Below the pieces are notes generated by a model. It searched no databases and was not told the DNA's origin. It saw only the letters and a list, made by a program, of their open reading frames with translations. Shown in pieces: positions 1-11,839 of a DNA stretch of 64,000 bases; the first letter of the stretch is position 1; each line of letters begins with the position of its first letter. The DNA is from Chara braunii (lineage: Eukaryota; Streptophyta; Charophyceae; Charales; Characeae), in NCBI GenBank assembly GCA_003427395.1, contig BFEA01000345.1:1297907-1361906 (forward strand), given 5' to 3'. The translations under genes and the position numbers were made by a program.

Positions 1-1845
1 TCGAGTGGTGCCACTTGACTGGGAGGTGGTGGCGGGTCGCGAAGAGGACGGGGCATCGAAGAAGCGACTCTGCATCCTCTGGTACTGTCGAGCAGACTCG
101 AAGGCTTGCTATGTGGACGCGAAGGTCTGTCTCCAAAGCTCTATGCGGTAATTAGGTAGGAGACTGGCGAGAAACCTGTTGGTCAGAAGCCTCTTTGATA
201 GGAGTGTCTCATCGCAAATGAGGCGGATGTCCTAAAACACCCGGATGTGACACTCCAGGACTGCCGGTGCGGAGGACCCGGGCCATCGCGTTTGGGTGAC
301 CCTATCTAAGGCGTCGGTCGCATCGTGCCGAGCGCTATAGCGGTCCTCAAGAAAGGCAGTGAAGTCCGGAAAAGTGGGAGCCTCGCCTGTGCGAGTACGA
401 TGAGCTTTCCCATGTGGTGAAAGCACCACCTCGCAATTCAGTTGCGAGCAGAGCACCACAACCCCTGACTAGTGTTCGTGAGTGTCAATGAGCGCGAAGA
501 GTGCCAATGCGACACATGAAGTGTGCCAATGCGACACGCGAAGTGTGCCATCGTAGTCTGGCATATTGGACAGGTGCACAAGGGGGGGACCGTTGTGCTG
601 ACGCCGAGAGGAGGGAGGCTGAAGGGCATGCACTGCAACGGCAAAAGTCGGGGCCGGTGCAGGGGAGGAAGTGAGAGCAGGTTGTGGGCCGTAGCCGCTG
701 GTAAAAGGTCCATCAGAGGTGGAGGCAACGGCTCCAGGCACCTGTGACAGAGTGGCGAGGTAGGAGGGTAGAGGAGGAGGAGCAGGTCGAGGGAAACCAG
801 CCTGCAAGACCGAAGTAGGAGTAGTGAGGGAAGATAAAGGGTGAGCAGCCTGTGAAGGGTGAGGTTGTCCCAAGGTGAGTATCTCTGCCTGTATCTGCGC
901 CATGGTTGGCCTGCAAGGTAGCCACTCACTGGGTGCGCGGGCTGTCTCAAGGTGAGTATCTCCACCTGTATCTGCGCCATGGTGGCGTGCAAGGTAGTCG
1001 CTTGTTGGGTGCGCGGGGTCAGAGGTGGAAGAGTTGGAGAGGGTACCCAAACAGGGGGAGGAGTAGTGAACTGTAGGGAGCCTTGAGGTGGGAGTGAGGG
1101 GATAAGAGGAGGAGGGAGGGCTCCGGGCCGTAGTGCCATGACCTGTGCGGAGAGTTGGGAAGCAACACCAGAATGGGTAAATGAAACTGCCTGGCCATAT
1201 ACCAGTATCTAGGCAGCACCACCTACGACAGTCGCCGCAGCAGGGGCACCAGGGGCCGATGGATGTGCAGCAATAGGTAGTACGGTTTGAGCGACAGCGG
1301 CACTCACCACTGCAGAGGGGGAGTGTTGGGCCTGTCCCACGGGGGAGGAGGAACCACCACGTGTCCATGTTTGGAGTCGTGGGGAACCAGACTGGGAACC
1401 GGTAGGGGATGGGATGTCGGAGTGGTTGGGAGAGCGATGAGGAGAACCCTTGGTGCGGTGGAGCGCAACTCAATGCGCATGGGTGGGTACAAGCGCGTCA
1501 AGTCGTGCTTGCATGGGTGTAGGCGCGTCAAGTCGCACTTGCATGGATGCGAGGAGGGCCGCGAGGACGGTCTCAAGGTTCCCAGGGGCCGAACCTTGTG
1601 CCCCCAACGGAGTGGGCGCCTGAGAAGTGATATCCTCGGGTATGCTCCCATCCATGTACGGTGGCGGAAGGGGGGTAGACATGGCGGGAGGTGGAGAGAG
1701 ATATGGGGAAGGAGGTGTTGCTGTGTGGAGAAAGAGGCCCACCTGTGAGTGGGTAGTCGTAAGTCGGCTCGAGCCGGAGTCGGCGGGCCGCACGTGAGAT
1801 GGTAATATGGACCTGGTCGAGGGGGGAGGAGTTGTTCAGGTCCAT
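1..1845 (-). pseudogene. Ty3/gypsy-type gag, broken, runs off left edge (element A)
   Basis: The chain starts at an ATG at 1845 (MDLNNSSPLDQ) and proceeds leftwards through three frames to position 1. The first 450 residues or so are proline-, serine- and threonine-rich low-complexity sequence. From about 459 down, the translation looks like a retrotransposon gag capsid: 'FPDFTAFLEDRYSARHDA' followed, after an in-frame stop near 231, by 'LLSKRLLTNRFLASLLPNY' and 'FESARQYQRMQSRF'. Gag proteins package element RNA into cytoplasmic particles. At least two stops and two frame changes make it a pseudogene. The proline-rich part contains internal duplications (868-927 against 943-998; 1494-1549). 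Its pol would lie left of the window. The family call rests on the capsid-like block; the long proline-rich N-terminus is unusual and could be a separate fused segment. Confidence 0.6.
868..998 (-). repeat. Degenerate tandem duplication inside element A gag
   Basis: The stretch with 'caaggtgagtatct' and 'tgtatctgcgccatggt' occurs at about 873-917 and again at about 947-985, about 74 bp apart. It encodes the repeated block 'MAQIQ(A/V)EILTL' on the minus strand. Confidence 0.7.
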
Positions 1846-2750
1846 GGTACCTGACAGGAGGGACCGAAAAAGGAGGAGGTTAGAAGAACCCTAAACCTTA
1901 AGAAAACCCTAACCGAAGTTTGAAGGGTTGGGGTAGAGTAGCGGCGACTTAATGAAGAAAATAAAATAACAAACATGGAGGGGAGGGGGAAAGAAAAATA
2001 AATAAATAGTGAAAATTTCTAGGCTACCAGAGTGGTTCGGGTCCTCTTGCCCGGCCGGGCCAAAAAGAAATAAAGAAATAAAAAATAAAAAATATTTTTT
2101 TATTTAAAATTTTATTTTAAATTTGGTAAAGAATTTCGATGTGACCCTGAGGCAAAAGTTGTTCAATTTATTTTTCTGCATAGCATAGTTTTTTTTCAGA
2201 TTTTCTGGAGTTTTTGTTTTTGTTTTTTTCTTTGGCTGGGACCTTCTCTGGTCATTGCACCGCCGGGCCGCCCAGGAAAGTAAATAAAGAAGCAATAAGC
2301 AAAAGTTGAGGAGAAAAAGAATATTTATTTTTGTGGAATTTTCGGCAACATTTCCCTATCCCCCATGCGGTCAAAAAATGTGCCAAGAGGAAGGAGAGAC
2401 CAAGAGAAGCATGCTGAATTTCAAACTGCCGCAGATTAAAATGTTCATAAAAATAAATAAAGAAATGAAGAAACAAAGAAATGGGGAGGTGGAGGAGAGT
2501 GAAGAGAAAGCCAAGTTTAGGATTTTTCAAAAATTTCGGTAGCATTTCGTTACCCGCATGGGGTCGAAGTGTGCCATCATGAAGAATGACTAAGTAAAAA
2601 ATGGAAAATTTTGCCAACACTTCACCACAAGGGGTCACAATGTCTTGGGAAGAGAGTAGGGGGAAAAGAGAAACTTTGGCAACACTTAGTTACCCCCAAG
2701 GGGTCAAAATGTGAGCCGAGAGCAGAAATAACTGAGTCCTAACAAGATAT
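1846..2750 (-). other. Leader region of element A with degenerate repeats; no gene
   Basis: AT-rich sequence upstream of the element A gag. A motif of the form 'ggcaacatttc..taccccCATGGGGTCaaaatgtg' recurs four times in degenerate form, near 2338, 2532, 2608 and 2674. No supported coding region. Element B is inserted at its right end, and the sequence right of B (from 11365) is similarly AT-rich and may be its continuation. Confidence 0.5.
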
Positions 2751-3687
2751 TGCAAGGAAAATGAGCGATAGCGAACTTCGGAAACCAAGCAACATCATAC
2801 ACATGAGACCAGATAGTCGTGACCTCAAACCAAAAGCAGAATTGCATCACGAGTCCCACCAAATAAGAGCACAACAAAAGCTCACAAGTGACAGTTTTCG
2901 AATAGTCTTATCATCATTAACAAAGAACCAATGTCGACATCCTATTTGTCGCTCTGTGCCCGGACTACAAATGGCAGATCCTATCTAGCCTATCTACAAT
3001 GCTGCTGGTGATGTCAACAACTTCCCGAAGTACGAGCAGATCTCGGCCAATGCCGTTCGCCTCAAGCACAAGTATGTCTCTCGTATCACTCACAACCTCG
3101 ATCCCCCACTCACAGATGCCACATGCACCCAAGGACCACCATGTGCCTCATCCAGCATACAACAGCGCAACTCGACTATGGCTGCCTGGTCCTTCCAACT
3201 CGGTCGTGAGCGTGTGAGCACTGGCCAGCGTTAGCGCAGCAGTGCTTGCGCAGCATGCAGCCAGTGCCCGAATGCCGAATGCGTGGGCAGGCACTTTCCT
3301 AAATGGAAGTGGCCTGTCTGCTTGCGTCAGCCTGCCTGCGTTGGGCCCCTGCCCAGAAGCTTCCGATAGGCCCAGAGAGGCTGAGCCCCAGTCCAAAAGA
3401 AACAAGCCCTGGGCCTGTGGTGGTTGCCCATGTCCAACTGCCCGCAGCTTGTGTTCGGTCCATGTTGCGAATCTGGCCCAGGGCCTGCCTCAGTTACATT
3501 CGAAAGAGGCAGCTTGGGCCTGGGCGCTCTCAACCAACTGGCGCTGCGCAACTGCCTGCATTTACCCAGTTGTGTGATGGCCCCAAAATAGGCATGTAGG
3601 CCCTGGGTCGAGCCCGTCTTCACTTAGGGCGGCCGACTGTACAGAAAATAGGGCCCAATAGGGCATATTGAGGCCTTGAGCCTCGCA
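2751..3687 (-). repeat. Element B 3' LTR
   Basis: Begins TGCAAGG and ends CCTCGCA on the plus strand. It aligns along its whole length with 10443-11364. The polypurine tract lies immediately to its right, so for this minus-strand element it is the 3' LTR. ORFs in it are shadows. Confidence 0.93.
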
Positions 3688-3698
3688 TTCCCTCCCCC
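3688..3698 (-). other. Element B polypurine tract
   Basis: On the minus strand this reads GGGGGAGGGAA and directly abuts the LTR start TGCGAGG, the position expected for the plus-strand DNA primer. Confidence 0.85.
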
Positions 3699-3794
3699 AT
3701 ACTTCGCTAGTCCTTTGAGAAGTTTATTCAATCTGGCGCTTTCCTTTCTGCAGCAACTTCTCATAGTGGGTGCCAGCCTGCTGTGCGGTCTGTA

Positions 3795-4347
3795 TCAGTT
3801 CCTCCCGTGTGAACCATCTATCCTCCTTTGGATCAGTGTGATGTCTGAACGGAACTCGGTACTGCAGCGTCTGAACCAAACTCGGTACTGCAGCTTCGGC
3901 TTAGGAGGACGTCCCTTGCCTGCCGGTCTTGGTACCGACATTATGGTCCACGATGTCCTTGATATCGACCTCTCCGTCCATGGTTGGGGGCAGCATTGAG
4001 CGACGAGTGGGAAACTGATCAGTTTCTTCGAACGGTGCAAGCTTAGAAGCGTGAAAAACAGGGTAGGTACGAAGGTGTCCAGGGAGCCGAATGACATATG
4101 AGGGTCCGTCTGGTTCATTCCCAACTACATCCAGAACCTCCCGTGGCCCAAAGTATTGTGGCATGAGCTTACGGGAGATCCAATGCGCCTGTCCCATTTC
4201 AGAAGCCTTGACCCAGACTCTGTCTCCTACCTGGAACATAGATGAGCGGCGGTGCTTGTTCTTAGATTCAATCATTGCCGCCTGTGCTTTGTGCATGTGT
4301 TCTACCGCCTGCTGCATATGATTCTCATATCTATAGGCAAATTCCAA
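3795..4347 (-). pseudogene. Element B integrase C-terminal (SH3-like) and chromodomain-like tail
   Basis: The minus-strand translation shows 'FQVGDRVWVKASEMGQ', 'MPQYFGPREVLDVVG', 'GPSYVIRLPGHLRTYPVFHAS' split over adjacent positions, the SH3-like DNA-binding fold of gypsy integrases, then 'SMLPPTMDGEVDI'. Past a frameshift near 3900 there is a chromodomain-like remnant (from a second frame). Such tails bind target DNA or chromatin and steer insertion. The frame change and loss of continuity with the catalytic core at about 4350-4375 mark it as broken. Confidence 0.8.
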
Positions 4348-4374
4348 AGTGTTTGGAGCAGCAGTGGGTTGGTT

Positions 4375-5250
4375 CTAAGGTAGCAGAAAGTCAAGAGGGA
4401 GTCTAGGTTTGAACGTTCGTATTAGGCTGTTAGGACTTACTCCCGTAGCAATATTAACTACGTTGTTGTACAGGTTGGGGATGAGAGCGAGCTTCTCATC
4501 CCAATCCACTTGATTGGGCTTAATGTAATGCCTCAACAAGTGTTGAACGTCGTGGTTCGTCTGTTCTACCTGTTCATTTGCCTCCGGATGGTTTCCAAAT
4601 GTCATATGGAGCTGTGTTCCTTGTTCAGCAGCTGCGGCCTTCCATAGATCACTGGTGAATCGGACATCCCTATCGCTGATTATGGACTTCGGGAGGCCAA
4701 AGTCTCTAACCCAGTTTTCCTTAAATAGCCTGATAACGTACTCGGTCCTTGCTGTTTCTGACATAGCTACTAATCTAGCATACTTACTAAATCTATCCAC
4801 GATGACGTAGATGTACCCAATGCCACTCTTGCTGGTGACTAGCGTATCCATGAAGTCCATGAATAGGCTTTCACCGTGCCTTTTCGGAATGGGAAGGGGT
4901 TTGAGAAACCCAAGAGGAGCCTGTGTCCGGGGCTTGTCTCGACATACAGATTGGCATCTTTCATCATTGTGGGCCACCAGAATCGCTGCAACATGTTGGC
5001 TGCAGTCTTCTTGAAGCCAAAATGTCCAGTGGCATCATGGCATTCGCCTAAAAATAAACTACGCAAAGACTCTCTATTAGGAATACACAAACGCTTATTC
5101 CCGGCCTTCTCAAGGAACAACAGGCCATTGATCAAGCGCACCGATAAACTGCACTCTTCAGACGTAGCTTTATCCTTCACCTCGAGTTTGCGTATGATCT
5201 CTAACATGAATGGGTCCTCGCGATAGGCTTCCACCAAAGACTGAGTAACA
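4375..5250 (-). pseudogene. Element B integrase zinc finger and catalytic core
   Basis: The HHCC finger is recognisable in 'GECHDATGHFG', but the CxxC half is garbled ('CQSVCRDK' in a second frame). The DDE core is visible: first Asp in 'LFMDFMDTLV', second in 'SDRDVRFTS', Glu in 'NEQVEQ'. The N-terminal and core parts lie in different frames (ORFs 4839-5420 and 4375-4977 on the minus strand). In life it would join element cDNA to host DNA in the nucleus. The catalytic triad is still present, but the chain cannot be read continuously. Confidence 0.85.
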
Positions 5251-6723
5251 TCGCTCGCAAGCCCAAATTCAGTGACCAGCGCACCGAGAAAATCTGGCCT
5301 ATGCAACAGCGCATCAACAACCTTGTACTCCCCCTTGATGTACTGGGGTTCGAAGTCATACTGCCCAATGACTTCGATCCAACGCTTCAGAGCGCCGGAG
5401 AGTACTGGTTCAGTCTTCATCCATCTCAGGGTCTGACGATCAGTCCTGACATAGAAGAAGCGACCTAGGAGGTAGTGCCTCCAATAGGTTAGCGCTTTGT
5501 AGATTGCATAGAGCTCTTCTCATAGGTGGACTTGGCCAACTTTTGAGAGGACATCATGGACATGTAGTCACAACGAAAGGTTTATCAGGATCAGGAAGTT
5601 TCAAGACCTCATGGTGTGTCAATGCATCCTTCAGATGTCTGAAAGCAGCCTCACACCTATTTGTCCACTCCCATGGGGTGTCGAGGCGTGTCAGGTCCCT
5701 CAAAGGGGCGGCCACTATACTATAATTCTGAACAAAGTTGCGGTAGTAGACTGTCATCCCTAAGAAGGACCTCATCTCAGTCACAGACTGAGGACGCGGC
5801 TAGTCACGAATGCTGGCCACCTTCGCGTCATCGGGCTTCAAACCCTCCGAGGAAATCTCATGATCCAGATACAAGATCCGGGTGTGGCCAAACTCACAAT
5901 TGTCTCGGTTGATCTTGAACTGCTGCTGTCTGAGGAGGCTAAGGACCTTATCTAAGTGCGCAACATGCTCCTCGACAGTCCTACTATGTCATCGAGGTAC
6001 ACGATGACAAACTTGTCCAAGCAGTCATGAAATATCTGGTTCATCGCGTGCTGAAAGGTGCCAGGAGCATTGCAGAGGCGGAAAGGCATCACCACAAACT
6101 CGTACAGACCGTACCTGGTCTGAAATACGGTTTTGTGTTGATCCTCGGGCCGGATTGCAATATGATGGTATTCAGACTTCAGATCTATCTTACTGAAGTA
6201 TCGGCACCCTTGCAGTCGATCCAACAAGTCGTCGATGTGCGGTAGGGGCTCGACGTTCTTCACTGTCATGGCATTGAGGCTCTTATAGTCAATGCACATC
6301 CTCAAGGTCCCCCCCTTCTTCGGTACAGATAAGACTGGTGATTCGTAAGGGGAGACACTAGGCCGGATCCAACCCTTCTCTATGAGATCCTTGAGTTATC
6401 GGTGAAGCTCATCGTGCTCACGTGGAGACATCCGATAGATTCTACCCTTCAGAATGCTAGACCCTGGGATAATCTCTATCGCATGGACGACCTCTCTCTC
6501 AACAACCCCTTTCGGCTCTTCGAATAGATCAGGGTACCTAGCGACCACTCCCTTCACCGGCTCTGCAGAGACGTAGACAAGATATGTACCCTCCTTCGGA
6601 TTTTTGCTTATGATAGTTGTAGAACGTGGCCGCACACATGCATCTGTAGGACTCGATCAGACTACTAGCTTTCAACTTACGTAATCTGGCGGTCCCCCCT
6701 CGGGGCAAAGTGTGTTTGACCAC
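5251..6723 (-). pseudogene. Element B reverse transcriptase and RNase H
   Basis: RT fragments in three frames between 6723 and 5554: 'MRMCIDYKSLNAMTV' (finger/palm), 'FSKIDLKSEYHHIAI', 'VVMPFRLCNAPGTFQHAMNQI', and the polymerase motif 'VYLDDI' near 5990. The connection follows ('MRSFLGMTVYYRNFV') and then RNase H ('FVVTT' start, 'QYDFEPQYIKGEY' end). The canonical 'VADALSRR' end is altered to 'VDALLHRP'. It would copy element RNA into DNA in the particle. Several stops and frameshifts. Confidence 0.88.
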
Positions 6724-6741
6724 TTTTCGGTCCCAGTCAAA

Positions 6742-7245
6742 TTAGGGTTGTGCAACCGAGAGGTAGTACATACCTAACAAGATATCCATACGGAGATCAT
6801 CGCTGACTAGGAATGAGACTCGATGTTTCAGTTCCCCTCCCACATACGGGAAAAGACACTCAATGTCTTTGAGGTAGTCGTTGACTATGATGCGTTGCTT
6901 GTTGGCACAGGTCGATTCCACAAGTCGACTCAGGCGCTGCACTTGCCCCTCTAAGCGCAGCCTCTCAACGCATGCGCGACTAGTGAAGTTCCGCGTTGAG
7001 CAAGTGTCATAATAGGCCTCGCCCTTACGGCCGCCGATGACTACCTCGTCGACGAACAACTCACCCTTAGGGGCTTTGGCCATGGCCGTCCAAGAAGCTA
7101 GCAGGTCCGATCTAGACCGCTCCTCCTCTAGCTCCTCTAACACATTCAACGAACAGAGGATCGCTGGGTCCGAATGTGTTTGCGGGACGACGGTGGAGTC
7201 AGTAGCTTGGGCCATTTCTTGAGATGGTGAGGGTGTGTCCACCAC
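6742..7245 (-). pseudogene. Element B aspartic protease region
   Basis: A 167-residue open stretch. The active-site loop reads 'YYDTCSTRNFTSRACVERL'; related elements have a glycine in the DTGS/DSGS motif, here a cysteine (DTCS), which should disable cleavage. The flap-side sequence 'DILLGMYYLSVAQP' is preserved. The protease would cut the gag-pol polyprotein during particle maturation. Confidence 0.8.
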
Positions 7246-7274
7246 CTCGACCCTAGCAGGAACAACAACTTTTC

Positions 7275-8891
7275 CTACTGGCCCGACGTGTTTCCCGGAG
7301 CAGCGCCAAAACTGCTGGGCACATTGCTACCTACGGGAGCGGAGGATCCCAACGCCTGCCCCATTGTAGAGGGGATCTTCTCGGTCACCTTCTTATTGCG
7401 GCACTTGAATCGGTTGTGGCCATATTGACCACAACGAATACAGGCCTGCCTGGTATACCGATCTCTCCACACGTCCTATGTGAGACCCGCTTTCTCCATG
7501 GGGGAGCGTTAGGGTCGACTTGACTCCTAGACCGGGAACCTCCACGATGTCTACCAGTCGCCTTACCTTTTTGGACAGAGGCAGCGATTGTTCCACCCCT
7601 TGAAACTTCTACGCTGCCTGCCTATGAACCCGCTCCCGCCTGGAAGTCGTCTTCTAACTCGATGGTTTGTTCCTATCGTCCGTTGTGGGTGTTTGTCCAT
7701 GCCCTATCTTTGCCTTTAGGTCTAGGGCCTTCGTGCTGAACGAGGGAAGGTCGTGCATATTGATGTTGGCCTCACCTGCCAACTGATTCCTGAGAGGCAA
7801 AGGAAAGCATCTCAGGTATGCAGTGAGTAAGAGGGGTCATAGCGTACTCCAGGAGCACAGATCAAACGCTCTACTGCATCCGTGGTTTCCCTTACTGACT
7901 TGAACTACATGTTGTTCAATGTCAGGATCGCGTCAGTGGGCTTTTGAGCCTCCTGAGGATTATGCCACCTACCTTCCATCAGCTTAAGGAAGTCTTCCAG
8001 TTTCTGGTCAACTGCCGAAGCGAGGAAGTCATGACCGTATCCCTGTAGTTGCACTAAACCACTCAACCATCTTGCTGCACTCCCCTCTAAATAGGAGGCA
8101 GGCACGTGCATTTCCTCGTGCGGCAAGGTCAACTTACATTTGGCGTAGACTGGCACTGACCTCAACCATGTGTCGAGGTCTTCGCCCCTCTTGTTCCCTG
8201 TAAAGGGTTTGGGGGAGGCGATGGCCGTCTTCGGAACCCACTGACTTTGTCCCGGTACCTGTCCCACTCCAAGCTGTGGACCTTGGGGAACAGGCCGTTG
8301 CACTAGCTGCTGCTGGGGCTGTATACCCTGCGGTTGTGCAGGCTGCGAGACAGCAGGCTGCCCGGTTACGGCAACCTGCAACGGAGGTAAGGAATACACT
8401 GACTATACAGGAATCTGTACACTAGGACCTGCCGAGAACCCGCGTGTTTGCGGCATACCTAGGGAAGCGGCTTGAACCGATGTTGGAGAAACATATGGGG
8501 ATACTCTAGTCACCGGTGGGACAAAAGGAGGAGGATGTACAACGGGCCAGACACCGGGCCTGAACGACGATGGAGCTGCCCGCGCTCGCCCGAACAATAC
8601 GGCCGCACTCTGTTGGATGTCCTGTAAGAGACTCATCTGGTGGTCCTGCATTTCTACTACATCTAGCAGGACTGCACGCAGGGTCCTCACATCATCATCC
8701 ATGCGTGTCAGATCCATCCCTTTTAACTCACCAACGTCCGCTTGTCTCCGCCGTAACCCAACTCTTCTTATGATCATTCTTTCCTTTTCTGCCTTGATCT
8801 CTCCTAACGCCTTCTGTAGTTGTGCCTCCTGCAGTGCTGCTTGCTGTATGGCGACCTCCTCGGGGGTCAACACTATTGGCTGGCTTGCCAT
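7275..8891 (-). pseudogene. Element B gag (capsid and CCHC nucleocapsid)
   Basis: Starts at an ATG at 8891 (MASQPIVLTPEEVA) with a predicted helical N-terminus, then a Pro/Gln-rich linker, then a capsid-like block 'SPKPFTGNKRGEDLDTWLR' and 'YLEGSAARWLSGLVQLQGYG', and finally a CCHC zinc knuckle 'CIRCGQYGHNRFKC' (spacing CX2CX4HX4C) near 7395-7440. Stops occur at about 8400 and 7905, and the frame changes after 7900. The order and motifs match element H gag, so B and H belong to related families. Confidence 0.85.
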
Positions 8892-8958
8892 GATGACAGC
8901 GGACCGACTAAGGGTTTGTGCGACCGTTGACCCTATAGTCCCTGAACTATTAGCCTAA

Positions 8959-10427
8959 GAGCTCTGTTGCGCAACAGTTGCCATGGCTGCTGAAGTAACG
9001 ACCTTGCTCATGAATGCCCTGCTTGCCTCTACGGCCCTAGCCCTTCGCTGCTGCTGTTGTCTCTCTCTCTCTGCTGGCGGAACAGGTATCTGTCGCCCTC
9101 TGGTTCGAATGCCAAGTGGGCTATCGGGCGTCTTGCCGATCGCAAGATCCTATCGTCCGGTTGTGGGACCTCGTTGTCGCTCATAAGCTACAAAACTATA
9201 CACAGTTTGCACTAGTCACTCGCAATGCCTACCGCAGCGTAATGCACAAACCGGTTTAAAATAATTAAAATAAATAATCGGTGGCTATGTCAGAGACTAC
9301 TCATTGGGTTCAACAGGTAAGTTCAGATTCCTACAAACGAAATATTTTGACTTTGACTAGTTCGCAAACAGAAAGCACAATGAACAGAAAACAGTTCTTA
9401 TATGTTGTCTGTCAGATGTTAATGATTGTACATCTAACTAATCAAAATAAAAACAAAATCATTTGATTGGCTGTTTGCAGAGTGGAATCTTTCCCAAACT
9501 TATCACCTGGAATCTACCCCTCCCTCAGTTATTCCTGAATGTCTCTTATCGGCAGCGTCCATGAGCAATCCGGAACAGCGTGCGTGTCTAAAGGTGTGCA
9601 CACGGCCCACCCCTGTGCCCCGAGTCTTGCTGAGCTGGCCAGCCCTCACAATATTTATCCTCGCGTGCAGCAAGCCTTACACCGACCGATTGGCTGATCA
9701 GGAGGCGTTTTCATGGACGTCCTCATGAATTATTTAACGTCGCAGACAAGACGACGATCACAGCCAATGGAAGGTCCCCGCCGATACTTATTTATACGTC
9801 CGATACTCGTCTTTCCCGTAGGGCTGGCCTGCCCCTCAGAACCCATCTATAGCGCAGCAGGCAAACAAAGGACAAAACAACAAAGCATGCGTGCTCTACT
9901 CCCTGTGGGTTGGCATGGTGACCGTGACCCAGTGCTTTGTCCAGGGCCCTTCAGATAGCACCGCCCTCTCCTTCCAAATGCTCCACGTGAACACTGACGA
10001 CTCTCAAGGTTGAGCGCACTCGACTCCTCACATGAGAGGATTCTCAAGGCAGAACACATTCTCACGATAAGAAGTGTCGAAGAGGGTAGAGAAGGTTAGG
10101 TGCAACGTACCTCAAAATAGATGCCCCCAACCACAGATATTCTCACCTTATGACCCGATGCTGATTGTGATGACCAATCCTGCTTCGTCACAACCAGCAT
10201 TACGCCGTCATTCCACCTCAGCATCAATCGCACCTCAGATAGTTCTCATCACACTGCGAACACCCAATATTCACCACGTAGTCTTCCTGGCGATTCCCTC
10301 TCCTCCTGGGTTGCCTGCTTGCCTTCGCCCTCCTCACTACACACTCCCTACGACCGCTCACCCAACAGACCGCATAGATGTACCGCATAGGCAGAAGACA
10401 AGCGCCAGATGAGCGCAACATGCCACA
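8959..10427 (-). other. Element B 5' leader; no gene
   Basis: About 1.5 kb between gag and PBS with no supported coding region. The part at 9601-9760, including 'attatttaacgtcgcagaca', also occurs in the element H leader near 49622-49800, supporting common ancestry. An AGGTAAGT word lies at 9315-9322. Confidence 0.6.
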
Positions 10428-10439
10428 ACTCTGATACCA
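10428..10439 (-). other. Element B primer-binding site
   Basis: Minus strand reads TGGTATCAGAGT, 11 of 12 matching the usual plant initiator-Met tRNA PBS, three bases inside the 5' LTR end. Confidence 0.9.
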
Positions 10440-10442
10440 AAT

Positions 10443-11364
10443 TGCAAGGAAAATGAGCGATAGCGAACTTCAGAAACCAAGCAACATCGTACACATGAGA
10501 CCAGATAGTCGTGACCAAAAGCAGAATTGCATCACGAGTCCCACCAAATGAGAGCATAGCAAGAGATCATGAGTTCGAATAGTCTCATCATCATCAACAA
10601 AGAACCAATGTCGACATCCTATCTGGCGCTCTGCGCCCTGACTACAAATGGCAGATCCTATCTAGCCTATCTACAATGTCGCTGGTGATGTCAACAGCTT
10701 CCCGAAGTGCAAGCAGATCTCGACCAATGCCGTTTTTCTCAAGCACCAGTTATGTCTCTCATATCACTCACAACCGCAATCCCCCACTCACAGATGGCAC
10801 ATGCACCCAAGGACCACCATGCGCCTTGTCCAGCATACAGCAACGCAGCTCGGCTATGGTTGCCTGCTCCTTCCAGCTCGCCCGTGAGCGCATGACCGCT
10901 GGCCAACGTTAGCGCAGCAACGCTTGCGCAACATGCAACCAATGCCCGAATGCCGAATGAGTGGGCAGGCACTTTCCTAAATGGAAGTGGCCTGCCTGTT
11001 TGTGTGCAGCCTGGCTGCGTAGGGCCCCTACCCAGAAGCTTTCGGTAGGCCCAGAGAGGCTGAGCCTCAGTCCAAACGAAACAGGCCCTGGGGTGGTTGG
11101 TTGCCCATGTCCAACTGCCCGTGGCCTGTGTTCGGTTCATGTTGCAAATCTGGCCCAGGGCCTGCCTTAGTTACATTGGAAAGAGGCAGCCTGGGCCTGG
11201 GCGCTCTCAACCAATTGGCGCTGCGCAACTGCCTGAATTTAACCAGTTGCGTGATGACCCGAAAATAGGCCCGTAGGCCCTGGGTCGAGCCTGCCTTCAC
11301 TAAGGGCGGCCGACTGTATAGAAAATAGGGCCTAGTACGGCAGATAGAGGCCTTGAGCCTCACA
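10443..11364 (-). repeat. Element B 5' LTR
   Basis: Pairs with 2751-3687; begins TGCAAGG and ends CCTCACA on the plus strand. Adjacent to the PBS, so it is the 5' LTR of a minus-strand element. It carries the GCTATGG word at 10853-10859 that recurs in other LTR families here. Confidence 0.92.
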
Positions 11365-11839
11365 ATATAGAGGTGTCTTAGCAAAATTTGAATTTTTAGA
11401 ATAAACAAGTAAGATAAATCAGAAAATGAGAAAAGAAACAGGGAATCAGATAATTCGAATTTTTGGAAAAAAAAGGAAATTTTAATCAAAGAGAAAGACA
11501 AGAAAAGAGAAGAAACAAAAAATTTGTGGGGGCGGGGGGAAGGAGGGGTGGAAGAAATGAAAAAGTGATGAAAAAAGAGAGAAATAGGTCCTCTTGTTAT
11601 GATCCTGACCAATTTCGAGATACACATCCATCAGATAGTACAATGTCGTCCAATTGCAGAAAGAAGTGAACGACCTTGAGAGGGGGAGAGAGAGGATTAG
11701 AAGAAGAAGAAGTAAGAAAGAAGAAGAAGATGATGTACACCAGCATAGACAGATGACAAGGCTCTTCTTCTTCGCCCATCAATCTCCTCCTCCTGATCTC
11801 GCCCTTCTCTTATTCATCCAAGAAATAATAATACAATGT
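11365..11839. other. AT-rich and purine-rich spacer right of element B; no gene
   Basis: Low-complexity AT-rich then GA-rich sequence. No supported gene. It may be the continuation of the element A leader across the B insertion, but no PBS or LTR partner was identified. Confidence 0.4.

Larger units (their letters stand above)
2751..11364 (-). mobile_element. Element B: full-length degenerate Ty3/gypsy LTR retrotransposon
   Basis: Two direct LTRs (2751-3687 and 10443-11364) flank an internal region with an initiator-Met type PBS, gag, pol domains in Ty3/gypsy order (protease, RT, RNase H, integrase) and a polypurine tract. The ends are TG..CA. The 4 bp before the left LTR (ATAT, 2747-2750) match the 4 bp after the right LTR (11365-11368), a candidate target-site duplication. 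Every ORF is broken, so the element is dead. The two LTRs differ at many positions, more than in element H, suggesting an older insertion. Confidence 0.93.

Noticed and set aside
3242-3623. ORFs of about 100 residues in 3242-3623 and similar ones at 35047-35316 and 51812-52246
   Set aside because: They lie inside LTRs, recur in both LTR copies in overlapping frames and have no recognisable domain.
9100-9125. B-box-like 'ggttcgaatgcc' near 9104
   Set aside because: Spacing is wrong and no tRNA fold can be drawn.
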